DNA of 64,000 nt from Macrotrachela quadricornifera (lineage: Eukaryota > Rotifera > Eurotatoria > Philodinida > Philodinidae). A model generated the notes under the pieces. The model saw only the letters and a program-made list of their open reading frames with translations, made no database searches and was not told the DNA's origin. A program made the translations under genes and the position numbers. The number at the start of each line of letters is the position of its first letter. The first letter of the stretch is position 1. Positions 34,103 through 47,275 of this stretch are shown in pieces. The stretch spans positions 537,467 through 601,466 of the forward strand of contig JAJEKB010020648.1 of assembly GCA_022393335.1 (NCBI GenBank), written 5' to 3'.

Positions 34103-37100
34103 ATGTTTCTATATAAGAAAGCACTGGATTTAAACATATTTCCAGCACGAAGTTTTCCGAGTCATATCGATCGAACCACAAGCAAACGTTATGGTCAACT
34201 GGCAACTCGGCTGTACATCGTTCTTCTTATCATTGGCCTTTCAATTCTCACATTTTATACTATATTTCAACCTCAACTTCTGACGAAAACTATCGATAAG
34301 CCATCACTCAATGTCTACAATCGTCTCATTCTCGATCATAACGATACATTACAATGTCCTTGCTCAGTAATCTCATCAGTATACAACCAATACACATCAG
34401 TCAAACCTGTTTTTCATCAGGTAACGGAGTCGAATCATCTAAATTCCTCTGCAGAATATGATATTATCAAATATCTTTTGCGATTAGAAACAATACCCTG
34501 TGTACGTTCGAAAATAGATTTGCTAAAATTATTTTCTATATTTTCAAGTCTTCTTTGATAGTAGGTTTGTAATACTTCAATTACAAATACACACGTTCTT
34601 ATAACGCATGATTTGCTAAAATACTCCGTAAAAGCACTAGTTTTTGTTATTTATTATAGGCTTATGAGGTTCTTTTCAAAAAGAGATTATTAATCATATT
34701 CCTTTTTGATGATTAATAGGTATGCTCAAGTCAATTCATTTCAAATGAATGGCAAGAAAAAATTATAAATAGTCTTATTTATGATCTTTCTGATTATGAT
34801 ATTCGAGATTATCGTCGTTTTCTTCCTGCACATTTTCAATTTCTCCGTGGTCTATGTGATCTATCTATGCAATCAGTCAGTGACTCGATTCATCAATTTC
34901 TTATGTCGCCATTTATTCACACTCAACTTCGATCACCAACTGATCTGTATACGCACATCAATTCATTGGTCAATCAAAGTAGATCGAATGCTCCTGAAAT
35001 ACTTTCTCGCCTTGTATTCCTACATCGATCGATCAGTCATGGCAATGCACTTGTATCAACATATGGAACAAATTATCAATATACGACACTTCCTGGTAAT
35101 TTTGTCATCCTGTTTGGTAAGTAGTCCTTTCATTCAAAAGTGAGACTGCAGCAAGAGTGTAGAGCGATTTTCTTGTACTGATAGAAAGACCGTTCATGAG
35201 CCATCGCTATCTTACTGGCGAACTAGTTTTGTGATGAGTAAATAGAGTTGTATATGACATACTTGACAATAATTCTGGTAGAACAGATCAACATATGAAA
35301 AAAGGCCTAAGTCACCCAAACCATTAGTTGTCTTACTATCGTCACTTGGATTTCAAAACCTTAAAGAGGAGAATTCAAATCTATTTGATGCATATTGATT
35401 CTTTTATTTTGTAGTGGCCCCTATAATTTATCCATTTCATCATCGATGATAGAAGGATATGTAGCCGAAACCATCTAATTTTTTGTTTAAGTATAGTAAA
35501 TAAATTTCTATTAAATTATTTTGCATAAAGTACCTAATGGTTTGAGAAAGTCTGTTTGATATTCTGTTGTTAACAGTATAGTTGTTTTTTTGTCTTAAAG
35601 TTTTGATAAAGTTCTTTGAGCATATATGATATATTTTACAGAAATAATAGTTGTCATGTACGCTAAGCCCATCGTCTATGATAATCAATGTTCATGTGCA
35701 ATGAATAAAAGCTGTGCAACTGAAGCAATCTTTCCCAAGATGAATTCATCTGAAACAATAAAAATAAAAGGCTTCAAAATGGGTTGCACACCAACTGAAT
35801 CATTTCTTGCTTCCACTTTGCAATGTTTATATGAATTATCATGTATAAATATAATTCAAGAACAGATTAATGACGCTAACACTGAAGACATATCCGCACT
35901 TGTCTTCACAGACTATAATCGATCGCCTCCAAATACAACCATCATAGACCTTGTCAATGATCTTTTTGTTGAAACTTGGTCAACAAATATTAATTATTCA
36001 TCATATTTTGATCAATGTTTACCGAAATTCTGCACTTACACTTATATTCAACAGCTTAACTCACTCTATACAGTAACACTTCTTCTCGGACTCTACGGAG
36101 GTCTCAATATTGTTCTTAAATGGATCTGTCCAAATGTATTTTATCTTATGATTCAAATGTATCAATATCGTAAAAAGCGATCGAATGTTGTCAAATGTAC
36201 AGACACGATGGAAGTGGCATCCATTGAAACTGCTAGAGCCCAAATGTGCTCAACTACTATCTTTGATGGTACTATTCGGTCAACATCAGCATCCATAACT
36301 ACAACAACTGAGTATGTTACATTACTTTTATTTCAATCACAATCTACACTTTATTATATTTAGGAGAACATTGCGTTGGACACTACTACGATTCCTGTTC
36401 TTCGGATTTTTGCTGCTGATACTTGTGGGTTTAGGTTTTACTGGATTATCGATTTATCTTAGTCGAAAAGAAAACCGCGATTCTCTCCAAACAAGTACAT
36501 ATGTCCTAATTTAATTTTATATTTGTAGCTGAGTAACTATACTGACAAGATGATTAGACGCGAATAAGCCTGATCTTTTTCGAACATTTTCGTCCGTATC
36601 AGACTACCAGCAGTCGATGAATCATATGAAACATATTGTAGACAATTATATTTCATATATAGTCCGAATATTTGAGATTACAATTTTTGTAACTATAATA
36701 TCACTCCTCTGGAGACTTTGTAACTGCTTACATTGTAAATTAGCTGATGATAGTTCATAAAACTATGACAGTTATTGCCTGTCATATTCTACCGCAAATT
36801 CTAATACAACATGTCTATTGGATAAATCGTTTGTAGATGAAGTATTTGTAAACGCTTAGTAACATTTAATTTGATCTTCCATTTCGAAACCACCTTTTCA
36901 TTCCATTTGCAACTCATTTGTCTGTTATGAAATTTCTAGGATATGAATGAATCGATTTTAATACCTTTATTGCTTCATCTTTCTTCTATAGTCATATTTT
37001 AAATATATTCTTCTTCATAGTTTCTCCAAGCAGCCCAACTGTCAACTTCGCAAATATAATCATTTCAACAACGTCATCAGTAACTCTCATTCCAACAGGT

Positions 37101-39934
37101 CAGTATGTGTGTGTGTAGCATAATTAGTTGTTTTTCAAGATGAATTGTTACAGTATTTCTGTCATTGATACTGTTGCGTTCATCTTTCGATCAAGTTTGA
37201 TAAATAGTCAGAAAATCTCTTTAAGACGTAAATAAAATTCAAACTTTTCGAACAAACAAGTGACGTGCAATACAAAAGTATTTGAACCAATGTCGAGCTT
37301 TATAGTTTAGATATTGTACAAACTATACTGCTAAAGTTCTTTTCATTGAAAAGAGTACAAAAAAAATACTACAGAATAGTTGGTCTGTAACATTTGATCA
37401 AGTTTTTTGAGATGTAACAACGATCCAGAAATTGACAATTTTAGAAAATCTGGAAAATCGAGGAAAATTTGGAAATTTTCATAAATTGCTTAATTTTCCA
37501 GAATTCCTTGAATTCCACTATATTTTTTAAGAGAACCATGCCTTCACCCTCACTATTGAGAATGTCTTGGAATTCAAGGAATTCTAGGAAATCTACCAAA
37601 TTTGGAAAATCTAGAAAATCTGGAAACTTTGCCAATTTGTGGATCGTGGTTACTGCTGAGTTTTTCTGATTTCTGTTTGCTTCTTCAAGATGATACATTC
37701 AAGCTGTTTGCTTCCCATTTATTCTCAAATAGTTTTTGTTCGAGCCGAATCAAAGTTGAGGCAGTTTCAAGTGGGTCTGTCTGTGCTACGCTTGATGCAT
37801 TCTCGTGATGATTGACGAACGGTATACTGTCGTCTCTCGAACGATTCTGCCTAGAAGTTGAATAATGACCATTAACCAAATTAGGCCAGAAGAAATAACT
37901 TCCATATTACTATGATACTTTCCAATAAAAGAAAGGAGTCTTTCTTCACCCTCTCACCATCCGTATCAATTTTTCATCAATTCCACCATATCTCTCAAAT
38001 TTGAGTGACTACTGCAAAACGGATCTTTCATGATTACATATCTTAAATATTTATTCAACATATAGGACAGCATGGCCTTCAAATAATCTAATAGAGAATT
38101 GTTTTATCAAATTTGTCTTCATCGATCGATGGTTAGATTTTCCATTTAGGACACATATAGGCGCCAACAAAAGTAAGAGAAAGAATGTGTTATGAGCTTT
38201 TGATGATTTGGATATATTAAAAAACCCCATGATACAATACTTCCGCGCAGCAGCGACCATAAAAGGAAAGGTGACGACGACAGTGAGAATGAGGACTTTG
38301 CGAGCAACTATTACGCACGAATATCTGTTGTGCAGAAGTGTCGATCAACGTGAAAAACCTATTCCCTTCTTTTATGCAGTGTTTTACATTCATCACGTAA
38401 ATTTTCTGTTTTCTTCCCATATTATATTACTAACCTGGAATGTGTTTATCTCAAGATATACAGAATCATTTTAACACTATCGATTGTCGACACGTTTAAC
38501 TAAAATTGTCATGCCTAAAAGTTAAATTCATGTATTTAAGTGTGAAGTTGGTGTAGCTGTCTAAACTGAAGTATTTTGATCGTCAGCATATGTATAAGTT
38601 GTATCTGAAGAAATTATCTGAAATGATTTGTCTACAAGACAATAATTTCGCCACAATTCTGTTAATATAATTCTGCTTTTTACGCAAATTGTCATGATTT
38701 GACAAAAAAAGGAGAGATCTAATGCAAATTTTAACTTCACATATAAGACTAAAGTAATACATAGTATTAGATCTCCACTTATCATTTCTATGGAAATAAT
38801 TAGTCGTATTTTATTATTGATGTGCGGTTTTTTTTAACTTTTTTCTTAGAGTCTCCTTGTCAGTTAACATTTCAACCAATCACTTTTTACAGTACGGGTT
38901 CTGATTCACGACCGGATTCAATAATAGCCAATGATTTGAATGGTGATGGTTATCTGGATCTCGTCATGTCCGATTGGAATAATGATAATGTTGGTATATT
39001 ACTTGGTAGTGGGGATGGAACTTTTCAATCGCAAATAACACTTTCTACTGGATCGGATAGTAGTCCACGTTCAATCGTTCTCAGTGATTTCAATAACGAC
39101 AATTATATGGATATTGCTGTTGCGAATCAAGGAATTGCTCAGATAGGTGTATTTCTCAACTATGGAGATGGAAACTTTGCAGAACAAATGATATATTCGA
39201 GTAGACCACTTGATGATCCAGCATCAATTGTTGTCGGAGATTTCAATGCAGATAGTAACCTAGATCTGGCTGTCGGTGACTATTATATGTATACTATTAT
39301 GTTGCTATTGGGAAATGGTGATGGAACTTTTGCAGCACAAAGAATCATTTTGGTGGCACGTGGATCATATTTGGTTGCTGCTGATTTTAATAGTGATGGT
39401 AAACTAGATCTTGCTGGCAGAACTCGTTGGACCGATAGTATACATGTCTTACTTGGTAACAATGATGGAACTTTTCAATCCCCGATAATATTGTCATTAG
39501 GACAATACAATGATCCCATCTCGATTGTTGCAGATGATATCAATCATGATAATCAATTGGATCTTCTTGTTGCAAACGTTGGGGATGATACCATTGGTAT
39601 TTTCCTAGGAAATGGTGATGGAACTTTTCAACAACAGGTAGCATACTCAACTGGCGGCTACAGTACTCCAACCTGGTTGACTACGAGTGACCTGAATAAT
39701 GATACGCAACTAGATATTGTCGTTGCGAATTCGCGTACACACAGTGTTGGTGTACTGCTTGGTATTGGAAATGGAAGTTTCTCAAAGCAAATAACATTTT
39801 CAACAGGAGCACACAGTGTTCCACAATCAGTCTGTATAGATGATTTCAATAATGATAGTAAATTAGATATTGCAATCAGTGATGATGATCAGAATGGTGT
39901 AATAATTCTCTTAAATTCATGTGACTGTTGCTGA
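34103..39934 (+). CDS. Cys-rich membrane module fused to FG-GAP propeller (gene B)
   Basis: Six exons join with matching phases: 34103-34420, 34720-35116, 35642-36311, 36364-36494, 37021-37098 and 38850-39934, about 892 residues. The membrane module resembles those of gene A: TM1 (LYIVLLIIGLSILTFYTIF), LQCPCSVI, DNQCSCAMNKSC, GCTPTESFLASTLQCLYELS, CLPKFCTY and TM2 with LYGGLNIVLKWI. A cytosolic loop leads to a third helix (RFLFFGFLLLILVGLGFTG). Exon 5 gives a Ser/Thr/Pro stalk (SPSSPTVNF ... TTSSVTLIPT). Exon 6 has seven FG-GAP/VCBS repeats, each with a Ca-loop-like D-x-N-x-D-x-x-x-D (e.g. DLNGDGYLDLV, DFNNDNYMDIAV, DFNSDGKLDLA) and GDGTF turns, then the stop. The predicted result is a membrane-tethered extracellular seven-bladed propeller, suggesting adhesion or ligand binding (inference). 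The start is uncertain: the frame is open upstream to 34037 and an exon beginning at about 34052 is possible. Confidence 0.7.
35117..35641. other. Intron 2 of gene B
   Basis: Donor g|gtaagt, acceptor tattttacag. No ORF or repeat supported inside. Confidence 0.5.
36495..37020. other. Intron 4 of gene B
   Basis: Donor a|gtacat, acceptor ttcttcatag. Nothing recognisable inside. The alternative is that translation continues past this donor to TAA at about 36512, giving a protein without the propeller; see findings. Confidence 0.4.
37099..38849. other. Intron 5 of gene B with a fold-back and a minus-strand coding-like piece
   Basis: This 1.75-kb intron contains a small palindromic segment at about 37441-37640, where gaattccttgaattcc pairs with ggaattcaaggaattc. 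On the minus strand 37685-37930 a frame has non-random-looking phrases (SRDDSIPFVNHHENASSV, ETASTLIRLEQKLFENKW) ending at a TGA. No family is recognised and it may be an exon relic. The remainder is AT-rich. Confidence 0.35.
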
Positions 39935-40270
39935 TATTTTGTCATAAACGAAACCTATACACATTCATGAATCAATTATTTTCCTCACTTCATCACTGGA
40001 AAATGCTAAATTTTATGAAGTATTTTAATCATAACAATATTCAACAGCCATTATTAAACACTTCGCTTTTTAGCTCTCCTTATTTTTTCAATACATTAAA
40101 TGCTTTATACAATTATATTTCTTCGCTTAATGTGCTGCAAATTTTTAAAAAATTATATGTCTTTATCGCAATAGAATCAGTTGAATCATCTTTCATGTTC
40201 TATATCTTCCAAGATATTGAATTCTAAGACTACAAGGTTTTATTCACAGAACACTAAATATTTATAATAG
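39935..40270. other. 3' flank of gene B
   Basis: AT-rich sequence after the gene B stop; a plus ORF at 39928-40227 has no recognisable domain and overlaps the end of gene B, so it is not called. Confidence 0.4.
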
Positions 40271-41178
40271 TACTATTGTTCGCGTCAGAAGTAGATGGGG
40301 AAAATTGCAAGCTCAATAATTCGACAGTAGTGATAGATAGAGACCTGTGGCTTTCTACAATCGATAGAGGCTTAGACTGGGCACATCTCTAAATAAAAAC
40401 CATAATTTAAACTCATCATATATAGTTCCACGGTAGTCCAATCTGTCGTAAAAATATCATCGATAAATCTTGAAATGTCGAAGAATGATGTGTCAATCAT
40501 TATTTAGTCTTACCTAAGACAGTCATTCACTTAGAATGCGAGCAAATGAGTTCAACTTTTGACTGGATAAACATCATAGTCTAATCTTCATATTTATGTA
40601 ACAATATCGTCCTTTGACCACACAGATATACAAAAACAGCCAGCATTTCGTAAAACAAATGCTTTTCGTGCAATAAGCATTTCAACATATTTTACAACAA
40701 TTCTCTCTAGTTCTCTTATGAAAAAATACAAGTTTTAATAATATTCTCACTAGCTTTTCCCGTAAATATGATCAAAGGGCAATATTGTTACATAAATATG
40801 AAGATTAGACTATGATGTTTATCCAGTCAAAAGCTGAACTCATTTGCTCACATTCTAAGTGAATGGCAGCCTTAGATAAGACTAAATAATGATTGACACA
40901 TCATTCTTCGACATTTCAAGATTTATCGATGATATTTTTACGACAGATTGGACTACCGTGGGACTATATATGCTGAAAGTATTAACCCGATCCACTCAAA
41001 TTTCAATGATTTCATAATTACTCCTACTATATATGATGAGTTAAATCATGTTTTTATTTAGAGATGTGCCTAATCTAAGCCTCTATCGATTGTTGAAAAC
41101 CACAGGTCTCTATCTATCACTACTGTCGAATTATTGAGCTTGCAATTTTCCCCATCTACTTCGGGCGCCAACAATAGT
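40271..41178. repeat. ~0.9-kb fold-back element
   Basis: Left arm tactattgttcgcgtcagaa (40271) is matched near 41178 by the complement of cactattgttggcgcccgaa. The arms of about 370 bp extend inward to about 40640 and 40775. Internal paired blocks include catcatagtctaatcttcat (40571) and its complement near 40810. The right arm carries an extra segment of about 70 bp near 40975-41035. No coding region. A target duplication could not be assigned. Confidence 0.7.
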
Positions 41179-41179
41179 G

Positions 41180-42105
41180 TATCAATAAGTGCTTCACTAT
41201 TTATTCGAAAAAATGAAAAAGACAAGTTCATATGTCACTTGAGACCATGAACATGTACTTTATGGAAAGTTTCGTTCAGTTTGATTTCATTACCCAGTTT
41301 CTCATACATCAAAGCAATCTTCAAGCAACATATATCAATGAATTACCAATTATGACGAAATTCGGCAATATGTAATGCTTGTGCATATAAATCTTTCCCC
41401 TTAGTAAAATGCACGCAAAGCAAACATGCAGTAAAAAATTTCTATTTTTATTTTTATATACCATTCGATAGAGAATTTCACAGCGGTCAAGGATATATGT
41501 GCCTTGCATTTTTTAAAGTCCTGTTTTCGATCAAAAAATTGAAAAAACTTGGTGAGTGTCAAAAATGACTAATTTAGTAACTTTTCATAGATTCCTTTTT
41601 TTTATATATACGTTACGAGATAAAATCTTCTAACTCAGTTTTTCTGATAGATTGTGCAAAGCTGAATAAGAAACTGGTCTCGAACCATTTCTAGACTAAA
41701 GCGTTGGCTCCCAAAATAGTTTCCAAAAACCGATACTCGAAAACTGGAACTTAATTTTACAAGTCTATCAGAGGTTTTTCTAGATGAGGTAGGGCCAATA
41801 TTTTTACATGGTTAGATTGGTCAGATGCGTAGTTTCAAATCTATGAAGAGCTTCTTCAAAAATTTTTTTCCGTTGCTGAGAAAAGTCGTTTTTACTAGGG
41901 ACATCTCAAAATCGGCGAGGTAATTTTTTGTCATTTTTCCCTGTTCTCTCCAAAGATAGTCACAATATGCTCTACTAGAATAAAATTGATGCCTAATCGA
42001 ACAGACATACTCTCGAGAACCTTAGAAGATTTCTGGAAGATTCTTAGGAGGTTTCTGGAAGACCTAGTTTCCTGTCATTGACTCGCTGAAAAAGATATCT
42101 AGATA
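41180..42105. other. Intergenic, nothing supported
   Basis: No gene or clear repeat. A short minus ORF (41321-41509) has no recognisable features. Confidence 0.35.
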
Positions 42106-42107
42106 GA

Positions 42108-42307
42108 GGTAATCGGCTATGCTGAGTCCATTGATGATATTTGGTTTTTCATATCAAAGCGATTCCACACTTCTTTAGCAAGTATTTCTAGTATTGGCTA
42201 TCTTGGTTGTATAGTGAGAATATTAGATATTAAGAACTCGCTCTAGAAGTGTGGAATCGCTTTGAGTTAAAAAAAACAAATATCATCACTGGACTCAGCA
42301 TAACCGC
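42108..42307. mobile_element. ~200-bp MITE-like hairpin
   Basis: Left arm aatcggctatgctgagtcca continues through gcgattccacacttct (about 42108-42180). It is matched by the complement at about 42235-42307 (agaagtgtggaatcgc ... ctgagcataaccg). The loop is about 55 bp. No coding capacity. Confidence 0.6.
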
Positions 42308-42309
42308 TT

Positions 42310-43317
42310 CCCTCATTTTTTGACCTGAAAAAGGACTTTAAAAAATGCAAGTCACATATGTTCTTGACCATCGTGAAATTTTCTATTGAATAGTATATAA
42401 AAATTTTAAAAAAAAAATTTTTTTACAGCATTTTTGCTTTGCATGCATCTTATAAGAAACTTAAGAAGATCTATTCTTGCAACAATAACATGTAAAATCG
42501 CATATTTTCCGTCCGTTTTAATACAATGATTAGTTTTCGAAATAGTTTTTTAATTATTATATTTGTTTTCTTAGTTAAATATTTATCGTAATATTAATTT
42601 GTTTTTTGAAGGAATGATTAGTCTCGAAATCATTATAGAAATAAAAACGTATTAAAATAAAAATGAATTGCAAGAAATTCTCGTTTAATTAATAAAATAT
42701 CAATATAATCTTTATTACTTTCTCGCAAAATAATAATTAACTCTTTTATTTAAACTAATTGAATTATTTTACGCTATAGATAAATGAATGTTTGTCAATT
42801 ATTTGTGTAAAAAAACTTTGATTTAACTTCAATGGTAAGAAAATACACCAATTATCATATTTAAATATATTTTTAAATTAATTCATTGTCAAACAGATGT
42901 ATGTATACCTGTATTAGTTGGTTAAAAACACCATTTTCTTGATTTTTTTATTTGTAATATTCGATGAAAAAATATTTGAATATATTTTCACAACTAATTT
43001 TCAATTGAAATATCTCACATTTATGTATAATGAAAATCTGATTGACATTATTATATAATCTATTAACAAATGATATTCTTAGTTAGACAATGTACTAAAC
43101 TAAAAAAGTCTCTTGTTATTAAGATGTCTGAGGAACCTGACGAGTATTAAAGTACCTTTAGAGTACTTTTACGTACGTATAACGGTGCTCAGGTGGATAT
43201 TCTCATGGAAAGCGTCTAGGAAATGTTTAATTAAAGGTACTGATCAAATACTCAATTGGATACTGTTAAACAGTATTTGTTAAATCTCTTGTTGCTAAAA
43301 TTGGAGGATGTTGACTA
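42310..43317. other. AT-rich intergenic DNA
   Basis: Very AT-rich; no ORF or element supported. Confidence 0.4.
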
Positions 43318-44494
43318 GGGGTGTTACTTTAACTTTAAAAACACTTTAAGAAAGTGTAAAGTTTAAAGTATTACTTTAACTTTAACTTAACCAATAAAGT
43401 TAAAGTAGAGATGTTGACATAATCTTAATTAATCATATTATGAGGGTACCCTTAGGTCCTCAATTACTATATACTGGGAGTATCCTTCGGTCCGCAAGTA
43501 TTATATTAAGACTAGGAATGGCACTTTCGCTTTTCTCATTGTCGGAAAACTGGCCAATCAGATTTCAGGAAACTGAAACTCGCTTATTTGATGGATAACC
43601 GAGGAAGATTCTATGAGGACTTTTGTAGAGCACCCTTCATAACCTCAGATTGGCCCGAACAATCCTATGCTTCATTCCTATCTTCATGGAAAAAAAACGC
43701 CTCGAAATATGATTGGCTAATATTCTTTTTTCGTATAGCCAATCAGATTGCAAGAAATTGTAACTCGCTTATTTCATGCTTACCCGTTGGGGATTCTATG
43801 AGGACTTTTGTAGAGCACCCTCGATACCCTCAAATTGGCCCGGATACCCGTATGTTCCGTCCTTATCTTGATCGAGAAAAATCGCCTTGAAATCTGATTG
43901 GGTCTTACAAAAGAGTTTCAGCCAATCAGATTTCAAGGTGTTTCTTCTTCATCAAAATAAAGATGGAACATAGGGTTGTCCGGCCTAACTTGAGGTTATC
44001 AAAGGTGCTCTCTAAAAGTTCTCACAGAATTTCCCACGGTTATCCTTGAAATTAGCGACCTACAATTTTCTGCTATATGAATTGCCCGTTTTTTGACTAA
44101 TAGAAAAGCGGACGCAGTGACTAGTAATTTACGATTGGTACTTAGTTATAAGTAAAGCAAATTAATAGTGCTACCCATAAGTTCAGGAACTGAGGATACT
44201 CTCCTAGTATAGCAGATCAGGACCCTAGGGTACCCCCATGGTATAGTGGTTGAGAATCCAGGGGTACCCTCATAGTATAGTACTTATAGACGTAAGGGCA
44301 CTCTGCAATGTAGGACTTGAGGAGTTAAAGGTAACCTCATAAAATGATTATCGAAAATTATGTCAACATATCTACTTTAACTTTACTTGGTTAAGTTAAA
44401 GTTAAAGTTTAAAGTATCGCTTCAAACTTTAATAGTTTAAAGTTAAAGTATCACTTTAACTTTAATTTTTAGAGTAAAGTTAAAGTAACACCCC
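43318..44494. mobile_element. 1.18-kb non-autonomous element with TA duplication
   Basis: Ends GGGGTGTTACTTTAACTTTA (43318) and its complement (to 44494), each bordered by TA (43316-43317; 44495-44496). Subterminal DNA is rich in 'aaagttaaagt' words on both sides. The middle has two direct copies of a ~184-bp unit (from about 43555 and 43740, sharing gaggacttttgtagagcacc) plus an inverted partial copy (about 43918-44045). A ~46-bp tandem array (ggtaccc..catagtatagt) occupies about 44190-44330. No transposase. Two short plus-frame ORFs are repeat artefacts. Confidence 0.65.
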
Positions 44495-44496
44495 TA

Positions 44497-44950
44497 ATGC
44501 TGACCATCGAATCTAATCTTTGAATTTTTTCATTTTTGTTTCTCTCGAAAGAAGAAATTTCGAAGATTTTATTTAATTGAATATTTTCAATTCTGAAAAG
44601 TCTTTTAATTTGTAATCAAGATCAGCATATTCTCAACTAGTAAATAATCAAGAGTCAAATTAGTACGAAAAACTCTTAATTTTCTATGTTTTTTTTTTGA
44701 GTTGTTTATATGAATCTGCATGTGTGCAAAATAGAACGATGAATAAACAATTGATGCATATTTTACAGGAATTGTACTATATAAATTTAATTTATTTCTT
44801 TCGAGATTTTATTGATAAAAGAAAATTCTTGAATATATATAAAATTCTGTTTCGAATAATAGATGAATAAGTAAGTTATTATTAAAGTTATATCTAAAGA
44901 TTTAAATTGAGTAGAAAATTTCTTGTTAGTTAATTGATAAAAGTATTATG
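44497..44950. other. AT-rich intergenic DNA
   Basis: Nothing recognisable between the TA element and the GRDP-like pseudogene. Confidence 0.4.
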
Positions 44951-45998
44951 TTAATCAAGCCAATCAAACGCATTATCAATTGTATTATAAAGATGATCTG
45001 TTGTTATATCAGTTTGAAATTCTTGTTTCCAAATATCATCTGTTATTTTGCGTGTTTTTTCCATATCATCATCTTCAATAATTGGTCATGGAGAATGATA
45101 AATAACATAACCAACGAGACGATTACAATCATTTATATAATTTAATAGTTGTTGCATATGTGAATGCCAAATAATATCAATCTAAAAGAAAAAAAAATAT
45201 TTTTTTTATTTAATTATAATTAAATATATAACCGCATATGTTGGAGATACAAAACCATTTTGATCTTTTAATGGATATTTTGCTGCTATATATAAAAATC
45301 GTTCATAGGATCTTTTTAATCTTTTCATATCTACAGAATTTAAATAAATTTCATTTTATTCATAAGGATAATTATTTTCAATAAAAATTCTCTTTAAAGA
45401 TTCAAACATAAATTGTTTACACATATTCAACCAATTCATATCTAATATAATATCACCTTCAGTAAATGGAAATGGATTTTCATAATCTTTAGGTGATTGA
45501 GATAAAAATTGAAAATATGTTTCATCCCAATATGAATAAGTTGGATTAGTTTTATTAGTTAAATTATAATAATCATCATAAAAATTTGGTTGAACTTTTT
45601 TTTTCGCATTTATTAATGGTAATGAACAATATGGTTCACCAAATCGTTGTTCATACAATAGAAATGTATCTTTAAATGCTTGTTCTTTAAAAAATTCTTG
45701 AATATCATTCATAAGTAATGAATGATTAATAATTCGTCGAAATAAACGAATACAATCATTTTGATACATTTCAGGTCGAAGTAAATGTGTTTGCCAAATA
45801 ATTTCAATATCTAATGTCGGTATTAAGAGAATATTTTGTGGTTGAGATGATTTTAATTGCATAAAATTATAATATCTTCTTATCATTTGTTTAAGAATAG
45901 GTGAATATTTCCATTCTTCTTTAAATTTTGATGCTTTTTCTTATAGTTTTAGAACTTCTCGAGCTGTATTATCAATATCAACTGACAATTCTATTATT
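44951..45998 (-). pseudogene. GRDP-like (DUF1399) protein pseudogene
   Basis: Two minus-strand exons, 45998-45233 and 45181-44951, are joined in phase by a 51-bp intron. The first holds LLLIPTLDIEIIWQTHLLRP, QAFKDTFLLYEQRFGE, NPTYSYWDETYFQF and DVKRLKRSYERF-like sequence (here DMKRLKRSYERF). The second continues PTYA|IDIIWHSHMQQ and NDCNRLVGYVIYHSP. The repeated D-I-x-x-x-W-x-x-H motif is the hallmark of the DUF1399 domain in glycine-rich domain-containing (GRDP) proteins. Three stops interrupt an otherwise collinear frame: TAA 45943-45941, TAA 45358-45356, and TGA 45088-45086 at an expected Trp. No frameshift was seen, so inactivation is fairly recent. Upstream exons are missing. The frame ends at TAA 44953-44951. 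Confidence 0.75.
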
Positions 45999-46448
45999 CT
46001 AAAAGATAAATAAACAAAATATCATTCTATTTAATATTTTAGAAATATATAATTTGGTTTATAAACTTATAAGTTTTTTTTCTATTCTATATTTAAAAAA
46101 AAAGAATACATTCGATTATTTGTTGAATGACTTAAGAGAGGCTCCATGAGGGTATCGAGCATAGTCATACTCTCGAATTTTTTTACCTATATTTATTATT
46201 ATCGAAAACGAAGGCCCATGAGTAGAAACCAATAAATCCAAAGTTTGAGACTTTTTTATTCAACCCTTCAAACGTTACGAGCCATACATGGGAGTGGTAT
46301 CACGTGGCACTAAGAAAATATGACTTCTATCATACATGAAAAGTATTTTGACAATTTTGTCTGAAATGATTCATTGCTTGAATCCGTATAATATCTGAAA
46401 AGATAGAGCGAAGCTCGCGCTACAAAACTGAGGGGCCTCCGAGGACTG
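45999..46448. other. Intergenic, nothing supported
   Basis: AT-rich DNA between the pseudogene and the left arm of the large inverted repeat. Confidence 0.4.
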
Positions 46449-47275
46449 AAAATTAGGAATTCTTATAGTCACTTACAATTTAAGCTAAAATACATCATTT
46501 TCCATGAGAGGTGGGAACTGACATACAAACCCTACACAATTCCTGATCAGTTCCTCCATCATTACCTAACATTTTATTTCTATCAACAAATCAAACCTCA
46601 ATCCCTATCCATATATACTATACGATTCCTACATCCTTACGAGAGGAAATGATCTAAGAACAATACATATCAAAGGAATTGAGGAACTGAACAGGACTGA
46701 TGCACAATTCCTTCCATAGGAACTGACATCATGTTCATCTAACCAGCGTTCCAACACAGTCATTTCATTCATAGAATGATATGCAAACTTTAATATAACT
46801 ATACACTCACACTCATTGAACATACCATTCGCTGAAGTAACCTACTTAAATAGAATTTTGAATAATTCCACTGATAGTACTCAGGTATTGTGGTCAATCA
46901 CTTGAAGGTACCTAGTAGGTACCTATGATAATTCCTTTGAGGAACTGAGGTACTGAATATTATGAATATATTTATTCACTAAAATTGTCTCGGGGAGTTA
47001 GAAAAGTGATAGGGAACTGAGGAACTGTAACAGTTCTGCTGATTGTTCTTAGGTATTGAGGTCAATCACTTGAGGGTACCTATGATAATTCCGTTAAGGA
47101 CGGAGATAATCAATATCAGAAGGATATATCCCAGTCAAAGAAACATGGGTAATTGGAAGAAATTTCTTGAAAAAAGGCATCGACATGCAAAATATTTTCT
47201 AAATCACCATAGGCTATGCAGTACCATTCAGACAATATAAAACATTTTCATTTTTTGCGTGTGAATACAGAAACA

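Noticed and set aside
46629..46823. 64-codon ORF shared with 49367-49561
   Set aside because: It lies in both arms of an inverted repeat with no domain or start context; duplication alone explains the match.
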